64,000 nucleotides of DNA from Mechercharimyces sp. CAU 1602 (GCF_024753565.1 NZ_JANTPT010000001.1:1569969-1633968); one strand, 5' to 3'; numbered from the stretch's first letter, positions 8,694 through 16,855 are shown. The notes: generated by a model not told the origin, from the sequence alone. Numbers and translations: made by a program.

Positions 8694-9728
8694 TTATACT
8701 GACCGGAATTGACGTAAAAATTGAAGATCATTGGTATAGAAATGCCGAATGTCGTCCACTCCATATTTCAGCATTGCCACTCGCTCCACTCCAATACCGA
8801 AAGCAAATCCTGTATAACGCTTCTCATCATAACCACTACTTCTCAACACATGGGGGTGAACCATTCCTGCTCCCAAAATCTCAATCCATCCTGTCTCTTT
8901 ACAGATTCGGCATCCTCCACCATTACACTTCATACAGCGGATGTCTACTTCTACACTGGGCTCCGTGAAGGGGAAATAACTGGGACGCAATCGAATGGAT
9001 TGTTCTTCGCCGAACATCTGCTTTACAAAAGCAAGTAAGGTACCTTTTAACTCTGTCATCGATACACCCCGATCCACTACCAATCCCTCAATTTGCATAA
9101 ATTGATGAGAATGGGTAGCATCATCATCGTCTCGACGATACACGGTACCTGGACAGATGATACGAATCGGCACATGACCTTCTTTCTTACGCATCGTACG
9201 AATTTGCACTGGCGATGTCTGAGTACGAAGCAATAAATCCTCTGTCAAATAAAATGTATCTTGCATATCGCGAGCTGGATGGTCTTTCGGTACGTTGAGA
9301 GCTTCAAAGTTATAGTAATCTTGTTCCACTTCAGGTCCTTCAGCTACCGCAAAGCCCATTCCGATAAATATATCTTCTACTTGTTCGATCACTGCAGTTA
9401 AAGGGTGAATAGCCCCTAGAGGGCGAGGAACACCTGGCAATGTAACATCTACCTTCTCCTCCTGCAAACGTTGTTGCATCGCTTGTTTTTCCAATTCTTT
9501 CTCTTTCGTCTCTATAGCTGCCTCTACTTCTTGCCGCAAACGATTGGCTAATTGCCCCACACGCGGTCTCTCTTCCGCGGACAAACTACCCATCCCACGC
9601 AATACTTGCGTAATCTCCCCCTTTTTTCCGAGTACCTTTACACGTAACTCTTTCACTTGCTCCAGATCCGAAGCTGTAGCGAGCTGTGACAATGTATTTT
9701 GCTTAATCTCTTCTAAGCGCTCTTGCAT
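8694..9728 (-). CDS. pheS: Phenylalanyl-tRNA synthetase alpha subunit
   Basis: The 344-residue catalytic alpha subunit, a class II aminoacyl-tRNA synthetase. The N-terminal coiled coil (~1-85) binds tRNA. The class II motifs are seen in [19 protein letters not shown] (motif 1 region), [20 protein letters not shown] (motif 2) and [17 protein letters not shown] (motif 3). The start [10 protein letters not shown] at 9728 is chosen over an upstream in-frame ATG at 9770 because it matches the family length and has AGAAAGGGGTG before it. The extension would also run through the T-box terminator. Expression is controlled by the Phe T-box upstream. Confidence 0.97.
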   Translation of the reverse strand: MQERLEEIKQNTLSQLATASDLEQVKELRVKVLGKKGEITQVLRGMGSLSAEERPRVGQLANRLRQEVEAAIETKEKELEKQAMQQRLQEEKVDVTLPGVPRPLGAIHPLTAVIEQVEDIFIGMGFAVAEGPEVEQDYYNFEALNVPKDHPARDMQDTFYLTEDLLLRTQTSPVQIRTMRKKEGHVPIRIICPGTVYRRDDDDATHSHQFMQIEGLVVDRGVSMTELKGTLLAFVKQMFGEEQSIRLRPSYFPFTEPSVEVDIRCMKCNGGGCRICKETGWIEILGAGMVHPHVLRSSGYDEKRYTGFAFGIGVERVAMLKYGVDDIRHFYTNDLQFLRQFRSV

Positions 9729-9756
9729 CACACATACACCCCTTTCTATATACACA

Positions 9757-10050
9757 AAAAAATCCCTCATCCGATAAAGGGACGAGAGACCGCGGTACCA
9801 CCCTCATTGAACAGTGTGAGCGCATCCTAAACACGCTTATGTACATCACTATTCCTCTTCTACACGCAATAACGGGCGTACCCGGTACCTCCTACTCTCA
9901 CACCTAACTAACGGTCATTTTAGAGGACTGCTCCAGAGCGAACTTCAATCATTCATCATCATGAAGAGTGTTTCCAGTCGTGACACTCTCTCCCTGGCAA
10001 GGATGAATCATTTACTCTTCTCTTTCTTAGCATTTACCCTTGAAAATTCA
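9757..10050 (-). promoter_or_regulatory. T-box leader (tRNA-Phe sensing) of pheST
   Basis: The conserved T-box AGGGTGGTACCGCGG reads on the minus strand at 9790-9804. It is followed by a terminator (TCCCT/AGGGA stem and seven T) at about 9762-9785. A likely specifier TTC (Phe) lies at 9940-9942 in the context GAAGTTCGC, the usual position on the 3' side of stem I. Uncharged tRNA-Phe should pair with the specifier and the T-box bulge, favouring the antiterminator and read-through into pheS. Confidence 0.93.
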
Positions 10051-10056
10051 ACTTTT

Positions 10057-10085
10057 ATTATAGCAAGCTCCCTCTTTGCTTGCAA
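10057..10085 (-). promoter_or_regulatory. Sigma-A promoter of pheST
   Basis: On the minus strand TTGCAA (10080-10085), a 17-base spacer and TATAAT (10057-10062) form a near-consensus promoter. It starts just downstream of the methyltransferase stop codon. Confidence 0.85.
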
Positions 10086-10093
10086 GTGCGAGA

Positions 10094-10894
10094 CTAACCT
10101 TGCTGTCGTCTCACCCAATCATACAATAAGATTGCCGCTGAAACAGACACATTGAGAGACTCGACAGGAGCTTGCATTGGAATTTTCACTTTCAAATCGC
10201 ACAGTGTTTGTAAAGAGGGGTCTACTCCACTTCCTTCATTCCCAAATAAAAATGCCACCCGATCAGGATAGGAAGCTGAATAACAATCTATCGCCCCTTC
10301 AAGCGCCGTACCCACCACTAAAATTCCTCGCTGTTGTAAGTCTGAAATCCCCTCATATAAATCTACATGCCGTGTGCGTAGACGGAAAAGAGAGCCCATT
10401 GCCGCCCGCACTACCTTGCTATTGTATAAATCTACTGTTCCCTCACCAATCCATACTTCCGCTACCCCTGCTGCTTCCGCTGTTCGCAGAAGTGTTCCCA
10501 TATTCCCAGGATCTTGAATCTCATCTAATAATAGTAGCGGCCCGACGCCTTTATCGTCATCAATGCTCTCTATCTCAGCTGGAAACGAAACCTCTGCTGC
10601 TATTCCTTGTGGGGAATAGGTTTCCATCAATTGATGAAACAACCCACTCTCCAATGCATAGACAAGTTGATCATCCTCTTGATTAAAGTAGACCTCCACT
10701 TGCTGCCATGCTTTTTCATTTTCATCATCTATGATTACAGCGTTAACTTGCCAACCCGCTTGCATCGCCTCCTGAAGCAAATGCTCTCCCTCAATCAAGA
10801 GGGCGCGGTATTTTTTCCGTCCTTTACTCGTCTTTAGTTTCGACCAGCGCTTAAACTTATCATTGTGAGTGGAGCCGATTGCTTGTATCCGCAT
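10094..10894 (-). CDS. TrmH/SpoU family RNA 2'-O-methyltransferase (YsgA-like)
   Basis: A 266-residue SPOUT methyltransferase that uses S-adenosylmethionine to methylate a ribose in rRNA or tRNA. Residues ~1-110 form the N-terminal RNA-binding (L30e-like) domain. The three SpoU motifs are clear: LLLDEIQDPGNMGTLLRTAE (motif 1, catalytic Arg and conserved Asn), FLFGNEGSGVD (motif 2) and PVESLNVSVSAAILLYD (motif 3, knot region). In Bacillus the same gene (ysgA) lies upstream of pheS. The exact RNA target is unknown. It starts 3 bases after the KtrC-like gene ends, so the two are probably co-transcribed. Confidence 0.92.
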   Translation of the reverse strand: MRIQAIGSTHNDKFKRWSKLKTSKGRKKYRALLIEGEHLLQEAMQAGWQVNAVIIDDENEKAWQQVEVYFNQEDDQLVYALESGLFHQLMETYSPQGIAAEVSFPAEIESIDDDKGVGPLLLLDEIQDPGNMGTLLRTAEAAGVAEVWIGEGTVDLYNSKVVRAAMGSLFRLRTRHVDLYEGISDLQQRGILVVGTALEGAIDCYSASYPDRVAFLFGNEGSGVDPSLQTLCDLKVKIPMQAPVESLNVSVSAAILLYDWVRRQQG

Positions 10895-10897
10895 CGT

Positions 10898-11551
10898 TTA
10901 AGCCTTCTCCTCTAATTTTTTCAGATCATTGTTGTGCCCAATGACAACCAACATATCTCCTAAGCGAATCGTATCATCCGCCAATGGCGCGATATTAAAG
11001 CCCTTTCCACTTCTAATCGCCATCACGTTACAACCAAAGCGCGCACGAATATCTAGTTCTTGTAATGTTTTCCCCGCAAAAAACTCATTTGCACGGATCT
11101 CCACAATACTATAATCGTCCGCTAGTTCAATATAATCTAAGATATTGGGGGAGATTAGATGATGGACAACCCGTACACCCATATCTCTCTCAGGATAAAC
11201 GACTTTATCTGCTCCAATTTTATAAAGCACTTTACCGTGAAGATCATTTCGTGCCTTCACCACGACGTTACTCACACCACTTTCTTTCATCAATAGGGTG
11301 GTCATAATACTAGATTGGATATCTTCCCCAATAGCAACCACCACCACATCAAAATTTCGCAGTCCCAGTGCTTTTAGCGCTGATTCATCGGTCGAATTTG
11401 CCTCGACCGCATGCGTCACAATTTGAGCATACTCCTGAACACGCTCAGGATCACGATCAATCGCTAGCACTTCGTATCCCATATCATGGAGGGTTTTCGC
11501 TACACTACCTCCAAATCTCCCCAAACCGACTACAGCAAATTGTTTACTCAT
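10898..11551 (-). CDS. KtrA/KtrC-type potassium channel regulatory subunit (RCK)
   Basis: A cytosolic RCK protein of 217 residues that gates a KtrB/KtrD potassium channel in response to nucleotides (ATP/ADP, and c-di-AMP in Bacilli). The N-terminal Rossmann domain has the GxGxxG motif in FAVVGLGRFGGSVAKTL with acidic Asp at the end of strand 2 (AIDRD). The RCK_C domain (~140-217, SIVEIRANEFFAGKTLQEL) is the predicted c-di-AMP site. The MSKQFAVVGLG start fits the family length and has GGGGGAAGGG before it; an upstream extension would overlap sspI on the other strand. No KtrB/D gene is next to it. KtrA versus KtrC cannot be told with certainty. Confidence 0.88.
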   Translation of the reverse strand: MSKQFAVVGLGRFGGSVAKTLHDMGYEVLAIDRDPERVQEYAQIVTHAVEANSTDESALKALGLRNFDVVVVAIGEDIQSSIMTTLLMKESGVSNVVVKARNDLHGKVLYKIGADKVVYPERDMGVRVVHHLISPNILDYIELADDYSIVEIRANEFFAGKTLQELDIRARFGCNVMAIRSGKGFNIAPLADDTIRLGDMLVVIGHNNDLKKLEEKA

Positions 11552-11665
11552 ACCCTTCCCCCTTGTCCTCACAAGAAATCGTGGACTCATTATAACATAA
11601 TCGACCATCAACGGATAAGTCAGCCTCCGTTGGTCACAATAACACATGACAGGAGGTGGTGCGAG

Positions 11666-11893
11666 ATGAATTTCGATGTGCGAGGCGCTGTCATCTACAA
11701 CATCCATGAAATGGATAAAGAAGAGCTCTCTGGCATGATACAAGATTCCATCAAAGAGGGAGACGAAAAGCTACTCCCTGGGCTTGGAGTCGTATTTGAA
11801 TTAGTGTGGAAAAATAGCGATGAAGAAGAAAAACAGCAACTAGTTAACGTTTTACATCAAGCGATGCCTGAAAACGCAAAAGCCCCCTTATAA
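11666..11893 (+). CDS. sspI: Small acid-soluble spore protein SspI
   Basis: A 75-residue minor SASP made in the forespore and stored in the spore core. The sequence MNFDVRGAVIYN and the core EKLLPGLGVVFELVWKNSD match the SspI family closely. The start ATG lies 7 bases after AGGAGGTGG. It is divergent from the KtrC-like gene. A strong terminator follows. Transcription by sigma-G is expected from the family, but I could not find a clear -35/-10 pair. Confidence 0.93.
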   Translation: MNFDVRGAVIYNIHEMDKEELSGMIQDSIKEGDEKLLPGLGVVFELVWKNSDEEEKQQLVNVLHQAMPENAKAPL

Positions 11894-11898
11894 CCTAC

Positions 11899-11940
11899 AA
11901 AAAGAGACCTCCACCCTTGTTGGGTGAAGGTCTCTTTTTG
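11899..11940 (+). terminator. Bidirectional terminator between sspI and the M42 peptidase gene
   Basis: CAAAAAGAGACCT pairs with AGGTCTCTTTTTG with inner CACCC/GGGTG pairing. A and T runs on the two sides suit both convergent genes. Confidence 0.92.
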
Positions 11941-11956
11941 TAGATTCTATCATAAG

Positions 11957-13039
11957 CTATTGCTCCAAAATCTGTTTCACTGCTTGCTCATCCAGCTTAC
12001 GAATAACAGCTGTCAATAATGCGACCACTTGCTCAATGTCATCCTTTAATACCATAGCGGTGTGACCATGAATATAACGAGTGGGTACAGAGATCGAAAT
12101 CGTAGGCACACCACTGTTATTCAAATGAATGTAGCTAGCATCCGTTGCACCACCATTCATCCATTCATACTGCACAGGGATACCCGCTTCTTCCGCTGTT
12201 TGTTGCACAAAGCGCAATAAACCTCGATGAACTACATGGCCCCCATCAACCAACACCAGTGCCGGACCTTCCCCCACTTTGATTGGAGCATCGTCCGCTT
12301 TTACACCTGGAGTATCACCGGCAATGCCCACATCGACAGCAAAAGCAATATCTGGTTGAATAGCGGCTGCTGATGTACGAGCACCTCGACACCCTACTTC
12401 TTCTTGCACTGTGCCTACTGAATAGAGTGCATTAGGGAGAGCTTCATTCTGTAATTGACGCATCACTTCTACTGCTACAGCACATCCGATGCGGTTATCA
12501 AAAGCTTTACCGAGCCACATGTCAGTTCCATTCATTTCTGTAAAAGGAGAGTATGGCACGACTGTATCCCCTTGACGTACGCCCATCTCCTCTGCGTGCT
12601 CACGATCTTTTGCCCCGATATCAATAAAGAGCTCGCTCATCTGAAATGATTTTTTGCGCTGTTCCGCTGTCATAATATGTGGTGGAACCGAACCGATCAC
12701 ACCTAGGATAATGCCTTTATCCGTCATCACTTCCACACGCTGTGACAACATCATGTGGGTCACCCAACCACCCAGAGTTTCAAACTTAAGAAATCCTTCA
12801 TCCGTAATGCGAGTTACCATAAAACCGATTTCGTCGAGATGTCCTGCTATCATAACCCGCGGGCCTTTACTTCCTTTACGAGCAATCAGACTTCCCAGAC
12901 CATCACTTGTCAACTCATCTGCATATGGCTTCACCCATTTTTCCATAACCTTACGCACAGGTGCTTCGTTTCCAGATGGACCGGGAGTTTCGGTCAATTC
13001 ACGCATAAGTTCTTTCAATGTTTCTCTCTCATTTCCCAT
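11957..13039 (-). CDS. M42 family aminopeptidase (YsdC/FrvX-like)
   Basis: A 360-residue dinuclear-metal aminopeptidase that removes N-terminal residues from peptides in the cytosol. Metal and catalytic motifs are visible: AGHLDEIGF (first His and Asp), WLGKAFDNRIGC (bridging Asp), VQEEVGCRGA (catalytic and metal Glu pair), FAVDVGIAGD (Asp) and PTRYIHG (last His). Length is typical of the family (about 360). In B. subtilis ysdC lies in the same neighbourhood as sspI. ATG 13039 has an AAAGGAG site. Substrate preference (glutamyl versus general) cannot be decided. Confidence 0.92.
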   Translation of the reverse strand: MGNERETLKELMRELTETPGPSGNEAPVRKVMEKWVKPYADELTSDGLGSLIARKGSKGPRVMIAGHLDEIGFMVTRITDEGFLKFETLGGWVTHMMLSQRVEVMTDKGIILGVIGSVPPHIMTAEQRKKSFQMSELFIDIGAKDREHAEEMGVRQGDTVVPYSPFTEMNGTDMWLGKAFDNRIGCAVAVEVMRQLQNEALPNALYSVGTVQEEVGCRGARTSAAAIQPDIAFAVDVGIAGDTPGVKADDAPIKVGEGPALVLVDGGHVVHRGLLRFVQQTAEEAGIPVQYEWMNGGATDASYIHLNNSGVPTISISVPTRYIHGHTAMVLKDDIEQVVALLTAVIRKLDEQAVKQILEQ

Positions 13040-13086
13040 TATGTATTTCTCCTTTTATCGACTTGACACTCATCTTTATTCTAACA

Positions 13087-13115
13087 CAAAAACAAGCCTC
13101 AAAAAGAGAGGCTTG
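13087..13115 (-). terminator. Terminator after the YjcZ-like gene
   Basis: CAAGCCTC (13093-13100) pairs with GAGGCTTG (13108-13115), followed on the minus strand by TTTTTGTG. Confidence 0.88.
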
Positions 13116-13121
13116 AATCTT

Positions 13122-13295
13122 TTAGTAACAAGGGTTACAAGGCCCATAGCCACCGTATCCATAACCACCAAACCAAGATGAGAAGCCCCACCAACAAATA
13201 CATAGTACAAATAAGATGATCAATATAATGATGATCAGCCAAATACAACCCGATCCATAACCACCAAAGCAGCTACTAAGACTTGCATCACTCAT
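13122..13295 (-). CDS. YjcZ-like small sporulation membrane peptide
   Basis: A 57-residue peptide. A Ser/Gly/Cys-rich start (SLSSCFGGYGSGC) is followed by one strongly hydrophobic segment (~18-37, IWLIIIILIILFVLCICWW) and a glycine-tyrosine tail ending CNPCY. This layout matches the YjcZ/YjcM family of short sporulation-associated peptides in Bacilli, whose biochemical role is unknown. The start MSDASLSS lies 6 bases after AAGGAGGAG, a very strong site; an upstream in-frame ATG at 13352 would add 19 unrelated residues. Five cysteines make it unusually Cys-rich for a peptide of this size. Confidence 0.8.
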   Translation of the reverse strand: MSDASLSSCFGGYGSGCIWLIIIILIILFVLCICWWGFSSWFGGYGYGGYGPCNPCY

Positions 13296-13407
13296 CCCGC
13301 ACTCCTCCTTCATTTCGGCTGCCTCTCTATAAACTACGTTCTTTATCATCACTTGGTATAGTCGATATTGCCTCTATAAATCGCCTAACTTACGCATAGA
13401 TCCACTT

Positions 13408-13436
13408 TTTACTCTCTTGTTTGTTTACGATACAAT
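13408..13436 (+). promoter_or_regulatory. Possible sigma-A promoter of thiD-thiE
   Basis: TTTACT (13408-13413), a 17-base spacer and TACAAT (13431-13436). The -35 is weak. No TPP riboswitch (CTGAGA-type core) is seen in the short leader to 13474. Confidence 0.5.
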
Positions 13437-13473
13437 AATGAGAGGAACAAAAAGATTAAAAGGAGAATTTACG

Positions 13474-14280
13474 ATGAGCATTGCGCGAGCACTAACCATA
13501 GCAGGATCAGATAGCGGCGGCGGCGCTGGAATACAAGCTGATTTAAAAACATTTCAAGAGCTCGATGTATTCGGTATGAGTGCGATCACTGCTGTTACGG
13601 CGCAAAACACGGAAACAGTAACTGAGATTTATGAGCTCCCGCCCAAGATGGTGCAAGCACAAATCGAAGCGGTTGCCAGTGATATTGGCATTGATGCTGT
13701 AAAAACTGGAATGATCGCTAATAGTCGAATCATTGAAGCAGTTGCCGGAGAGATTATCCGCTTTCGCTTACCACGCGTTGTAGTAGACCCTGTCATGATC
13801 GCTAAAAGTGGTGATGCCCTACTTGCAGAAGAAGCTAAAGAAGCGTTGATTGACTTACTCATTCCACTCGCTACTTTAATCACCCCTAATATCCCGGAAG
13901 CTGAGGCACTCACAGGCCGCAAAATTAAACACTGGGAAGAGGTAAAAGAGGCTGCTCATGCTTTGTACGACTTGGGAGCGGGTGCCGTACTCATCAAGGG
14001 TGGGCATTGGCAGGGAGAACTTGCTACTGATCTCTTATTTGATGGGAAAAAGTTTTATACTTTTACACAAAAACGTTATACCACGATCCATACACACGGA
14101 ACGGGTTGTACATTATCTGCCGCCATCACCGCACAGTTGGCCCGCAAACAAAGCTTATCTGCAGCCGTTCAGCTGGGGAAAGACTTTATTACAGCTGCAA
14201 TCTCTTCACCCATAAATATCGGGAAAGGACACGGCCCTACAAATCACTGGGCGTATCAACAACGAAAGGAGGAAGTGTAA
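13474..14280 (+). CDS. thiD: Hydroxymethylpyrimidine (phosphate) kinase ThiD
   Basis: A 268-residue ribokinase-fold enzyme that phosphorylates HMP and HMP-P to HMP-PP for thiamine synthesis. The N-terminus ALTIAGSDSGGGAGIQADLK is the ThiD hallmark. The anion hole and catalytic Asp lie in HTHGTGCTLSAAITA near the C-terminus, and VDPVMIAKSG is also conserved. The start MSIARALTIAG is chosen over an upstream ATG (13417) because AAAAGGAG precedes it by 8 bases and the extension is not conserved. PdxK-type pyridoxal kinase activity in some Bacilli paralogues is an alternative, but linkage to thiE supports thiamine. The thiE start lies one base after the stop. Confidence 0.93.
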   Translation: MSIARALTIAGSDSGGGAGIQADLKTFQELDVFGMSAITAVTAQNTETVTEIYELPPKMVQAQIEAVASDIGIDAVKTGMIANSRIIEAVAGEIIRFRLPRVVVDPVMIAKSGDALLAEEAKEALIDLLIPLATLITPNIPEAEALTGRKIKHWEEVKEAAHALYDLGAGAVLIKGGHWQGELATDLLFDGKKFYTFTQKRYTTIHTHGTGCTLSAAITAQLARKQSLSAAVQLGKDFITAAISSPINIGKGHGPTNHWAYQQRKEEV

Positions 14281-14281
14281 C

Positions 14282-14923
14282 TTGACTAAAAGTAATATAC
14301 TACCCTCTCAACTACATACTTATCTCGTTATGGGAAGCCAAGATTGTCAGCACGCTTCCCCGCTCACTGTGTTAGAAGAAGCGATTCACGGCGGTATCAC
14401 CTGCTTTCAGTTTCGAGAAAAAGGCTCCCTTCTACCGATGAAAGAGATCGTCGAGTTAGGAACAAAATTAAGAATGCTCTGTAGCCACCATCACATCCCT
14501 TTCTTTGTGAATGATCGTATCGACTTAGCACTTACTTTAGAGGCAGATGGCGTGCATGTAGGGCAAACTGATCTCCCTGCAGCAGCCGTACGTCAATTAA
14601 TAGGATCAAAGCTCATCATGGGGGTCTCTGTCTCAACCCCGGCAGAGGCAGAACAAGCTCAGTTAGATGGTGCTGATTATCTTGGCATCGGTCCGATGTA
14701 CACTACCTTTTCTAAACAGGATGCAAGAGAACCCCTTGGACCGGATGCCATTCCTAACATACTCGCCACCCTGGACCAACCCCTTCCCACAGTAGGGATT
14801 GGTGGTATCACCGTAGAGAATGCGGCAAACGTACGTCGTTATGCCGACGGAGTAGCAGTCATCTCTGCCATCACCGCTTCCCAGAACCCTCGCAGAGCAG
14901 CCACCCACCTTAACAAAAGTTGA
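14282..14923 (+). CDS. thiE: Thiamine-phosphate synthase ThiE
   Basis: A 213-residue TIM-barrel enzyme joining HMP-PP and THZ-P to thiamine phosphate. Family motifs are FQFREKG, FFVNDRIDLAL, DGVHVGQTDLP, VSVSTPAEAEQA, YLGIGPMYTTFSKQDA and PTVGIGGI (phosphate-binding loop). It starts with TTG at 14282, placed 9 bases after GGAGG inside the end of thiD, so the two are translationally linked. ThiM and the thiazole genes are not in this window. No terminator is obvious before the next gene. Confidence 0.94.
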   Translation: MTKSNILPSQLHTYLVMGSQDCQHASPLTVLEEAIHGGITCFQFREKGSLLPMKEIVELGTKLRMLCSHHHIPFFVNDRIDLALTLEADGVHVGQTDLPAAAVRQLIGSKLIMGVSVSTPAEAEQAQLDGADYLGIGPMYTTFSKQDAREPLGPDAIPNILATLDQPLPTVGIGGITVENAANVRRYADGVAVISAITASQNPRRAATHLNKS

Positions 14924-14940
14924 TCATTTTATCGATGGCA

Positions 14941-14991
14941 TAATACATCTTTTAAAGGATATACTACAATTTGTTAAGGAAAACCCTTAAC
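14941..14991 (+). promoter_or_regulatory. Candidate promoter and inverted repeat before the Gln-rich gene
   Basis: TAATACA (14941-14947) and ACTACAAT (14963-14970), 15 bases apart, loosely resemble a sigma-E/K promoter. Directly after comes the inverted repeat GTTAAGG-AAAAC-CCTTAAC (14973-14991), near the predicted start site. Both assignments are tentative. Confidence 0.35.
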
Positions 14992-15022
14992 ACACATCCT
15001 TTCATTCGAGGGGGCCACTTTT

Positions 15023-15298
15023 GTGCAGACACAAAACCAAGCTCAGCAGATTCAACAAGCTATGCAAGCCGCTCAACAAGCTCATCAGGCCGTTCAACAA
15101 GCACAGGGCAGTATGAATCCGCAACAATTGCAACAAGCTCAGCAACAACTACAACAGGCGCAACAGCAAATCCAACAAGCTCAAAACCTTGCTAACGTCC
15201 AAGCTAATGCACAGCAAAAAAACCAGCTCCAACAGGCGCAACATCAGCTCCAACAAGCTCAACAAGAAATCGGACAAGCACAAAATTTGGCCTATTAA
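15023..15298 (+). CDS. Gln/Ala-rich repeat protein, unknown function
   Basis: A 91-residue protein in which nearly half of the residues are glutamine and about a fifth alanine. It is built from degenerate units such as QQAQQQLQQAQQQIQQAQ; the end units QIQQAQNLAN and EIGQAQNLAY match each other. Hydrophobic residues recur at 3-4-7 spacing, so a long amphipathic helix or coiled coil is likely. There is no signal peptide and no lysine or arginine except one Lys. The start is GTG at 15023, 8 bases after GAGGGGG. The DNA itself contains repeated CAACAAGCTCA and CAACAGGCGCA units, indicating slippage or duplication. I do not recognise the family; a spore-layer protein is conceivable from Gln-rich coat proteins elsewhere, but unproven. 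Confidence 0.7.
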   Translation: MQTQNQAQQIQQAMQAAQQAHQAVQQAQGSMNPQQLQQAQQQLQQAQQQIQQAQNLANVQANAQQKNQLQQAQHQLQQAQQEIGQAQNLAY

Positions 15299-15328
15299 AA
15301 AGAAGGGGAGAAGTCCCCTTCTTTTTAA
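15295..15328 (+). terminator. Terminator after the Gln-rich gene
   Basis: A perfect 15-bp stem (15295-15309 with 15314-15328), tetraloop and a T run on the plus strand. It overlaps the stop codon of the gene. Confidence 0.93.
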
Positions 15329-15408
15329 TAGGCCATTTCTATATGGATCACGGAATACAAGAAACATATATCCCATCCTCTCCCTCAGTTCAGTTACTCA
15401 TATCGAGT

Positions 15409-15430
15409 GTGAACTTTTAAAAGGGTTCAC
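15409..15430. repeat. Short inverted repeat before the CDGSH gene
   Basis: GTGAAC (15409-15414) and GTTCAC (15425-15430) flank a 10-base A/T-rich spacer, about 40 bases before the CDGSH start. It could be an operator or a small hairpin; no regulator can be named. Confidence 0.35.
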
Positions 15431-15468
15431 GAAAGGGGTGGAGAATACACTCATGAGGGGGTGTACAT

Positions 15469-15675
15469 ATGGCAGATGTAACGATTAAGGTAGCCGATCG
15501 AGGACCTTTGTTAGTAAAAGGGGAGGTTGAGTTGATCGATGCCGATGGGAATGCATTTACAACAAAAAAAGTATTTGCGCTGTGTCGCTGTGGTCTTTCG
15601 CAAAAGAAGCCGTTTTGTGATGGGGCGCACGCAGGGGAATTTGAAGATTGCGCACGTGCGAACAGCATGCTGTAA
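15469..15675 (+). CDS. CDGSH iron-sulfur domain protein
   Basis: A 68-residue protein binding a redox-active 2Fe-2S cluster through three Cys and one His. The signature is CRCGLSQKKPFCDGAH, with ligands Cys39, Cys41, Cys50 and His54. The family (mitoNEET-like in eukaryotes, small cytosolic forms in bacteria) is linked to cluster transfer and redox sensing, but the bacterial role is not settled. There is no membrane segment, so it is predicted to be soluble. A GGGGGTG site lies before ATG. It stands alone between two terminators. Confidence 0.92.
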   Translation: MADVTIKVADRGPLLVKGEVELIDADGNAFTTKKVFALCRCGLSQKKPFCDGAHAGEFEDCARANSML

Positions 15676-15760
15676 TGTAAAATAATCTCCAAACTGCTAC
15701 CGTATTCCGTACCTACTTAGCTCAAAACTAAAATCCAAGTACACCTTGCACTTATATGTT

Positions 15761-15800
15761 CAAAAAATCTCCTACTCTTTTGAGGAAAGGGGATTTTTTG
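15761..15800. terminator. Bidirectional terminator between CDGSH gene and alpha/beta hydrolase gene
   Basis: CAAAAAATCTCC (15761-15772) pairs with GGGGATTTTTTG (15789-15800). A/T runs on both sides suit the two convergent genes. Confidence 0.8.
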
Positions 15801-15822
15801 AATCTAGCACGAAGTCTTTGTG

Positions 15823-16611
15823 TTACAGCTTCGCTATAAAACGATCCACTAATACTTGCCATGCCTCTGGTTGATCATAGTGAATCACGTGTCCTGCATG
15901 AGGTACTTCAATATATGTACCATTTAATCGATCAGCCATCCTGATTAGCTCTTCCTTTGCTACATGACTCTCTTCGCCACCTACAACGAGGGTTGGACAT
16001 TCGATATGATCTAGCTCATCCCAGTACTCCCTGTTTTCATATCCGGCAATCGTTTGAATGATATGCTCAAACTGAACCATAGGACGATAACCATCGCTTT
16101 TTTTCACTAATAATTCCATAAAATTATTTGCTGAACTAGCATGATAAGCCCCAAAAAACTCATGCGCCGCTTTCAAGTCCGGAAAGGGAATAGGCCAACT
16201 ATCTAACCATTCTCTCCACTCTGCTTGTTTTTCTCCTTGTACCACTGACATATCCTCTATAATAAGACCTGATACTAAATCAGGACGGCGGGCAGCAACC
16301 CCCCAAGCATACAATGCACCCAGAGAGTGTCCGATGAGAACAGTAGGCTTCATTTTTAAATTTTCGATAACAGTAATAATATCATTTATATATTGATCGC
16401 GTGAATAATCATCCTCAACCTTTTCACTTAAGCCATGACCTCGTTGATCAAAAGCCACCACCCGATATTGTGTAGATTGCCATTGGTTCCTCTCAAACCA
16501 CCCTGCAGCTCGTCCCATTAAACCATGCAATAGTAGAACATTTGGACCCTTCCCCTGCTTCTCTAGATAATGTAGCTGAATATTATTAACATGAATATAG
16601 TGGTGATCCAT
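15823..16611 (-). CDS. Alpha/beta hydrolase
   Basis: A 262-residue alpha/beta-hydrolase-fold protein. The oxyanion HG motif is in VLLLHGLMGRAAGWF, the nucleophile elbow is GHSLGALYAWG (Ser in GHSLG), and the catalytic His is in PHAGHVIHYDQ. The acid is probably in LVVGGEESH. It has no signal peptide, so it acts in the cytosol. The substrate is unknown; the family includes esterases, haloperoxidases and MenH-like lyases, but the real MenH is elsewhere in this window. The start MDHHYIHVNN follows AGGGGGAAGTT. A 244-base A/T-rich gap with no gene lies upstream. Confidence 0.85.
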   Translation of the reverse strand: MDHHYIHVNNIQLHYLEKQGKGPNVLLLHGLMGRAAGWFERNQWQSTQYRVVAFDQRGHGLSEKVEDDYSRDQYINDIITVIENLKMKPTVLIGHSLGALYAWGVAARRPDLVSGLIIEDMSVVQGEKQAEWREWLDSWPIPFPDLKAAHEFFGAYHASSANNFMELLVKKSDGYRPMVQFEHIIQTIAGYENREYWDELDHIECPTLVVGGEESHVAKEELIRMADRLNGTYIEVPHAGHVIHYDQPEAWQVLVDRFIAKL

Positions 16612-16855
16612 AACTTCCCCCTAAATATAGATATGTATATCAATATTAATGTAACTATAGAGATTTCATATAAAAATATCACGATATGGAATACCATGTC
16701 AATAAAGAATATAGATATTTTTCACTTTTACGTTATCATGACCAAACCAGCAGTAAGTGGGCTCCATTTTGACTTAAGAGCCCCGCAGCGTAAATAAGAG
16801 AAGCGATGATCAGAACCTTAACGTGTAATTGACCGGACGGTAGAGAGCACACCCA

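Noticed and set aside
12455-13181. Plus-strand open frames opposite the M42 peptidase gene
   Set aside because: They are antisense to a clearly conserved gene, with no ribosome sites and no recognisable domains.
13437-13473. TPP riboswitch before thiD-thiE
   Set aside because: The leader is under 40 bases and lacks the CTGAGA core.
15023-15298. Gln-rich region as a CRISPR-like or tandem DNA repeat array
   Set aside because: The repeats are short, degenerate and in frame with an open coding region, without spacer structure.
16612-16855. Gene or RNA in the A/T-rich gap before the alpha/beta hydrolase
   Set aside because: No frame with a ribosome site and no stable conserved structure could be seen.
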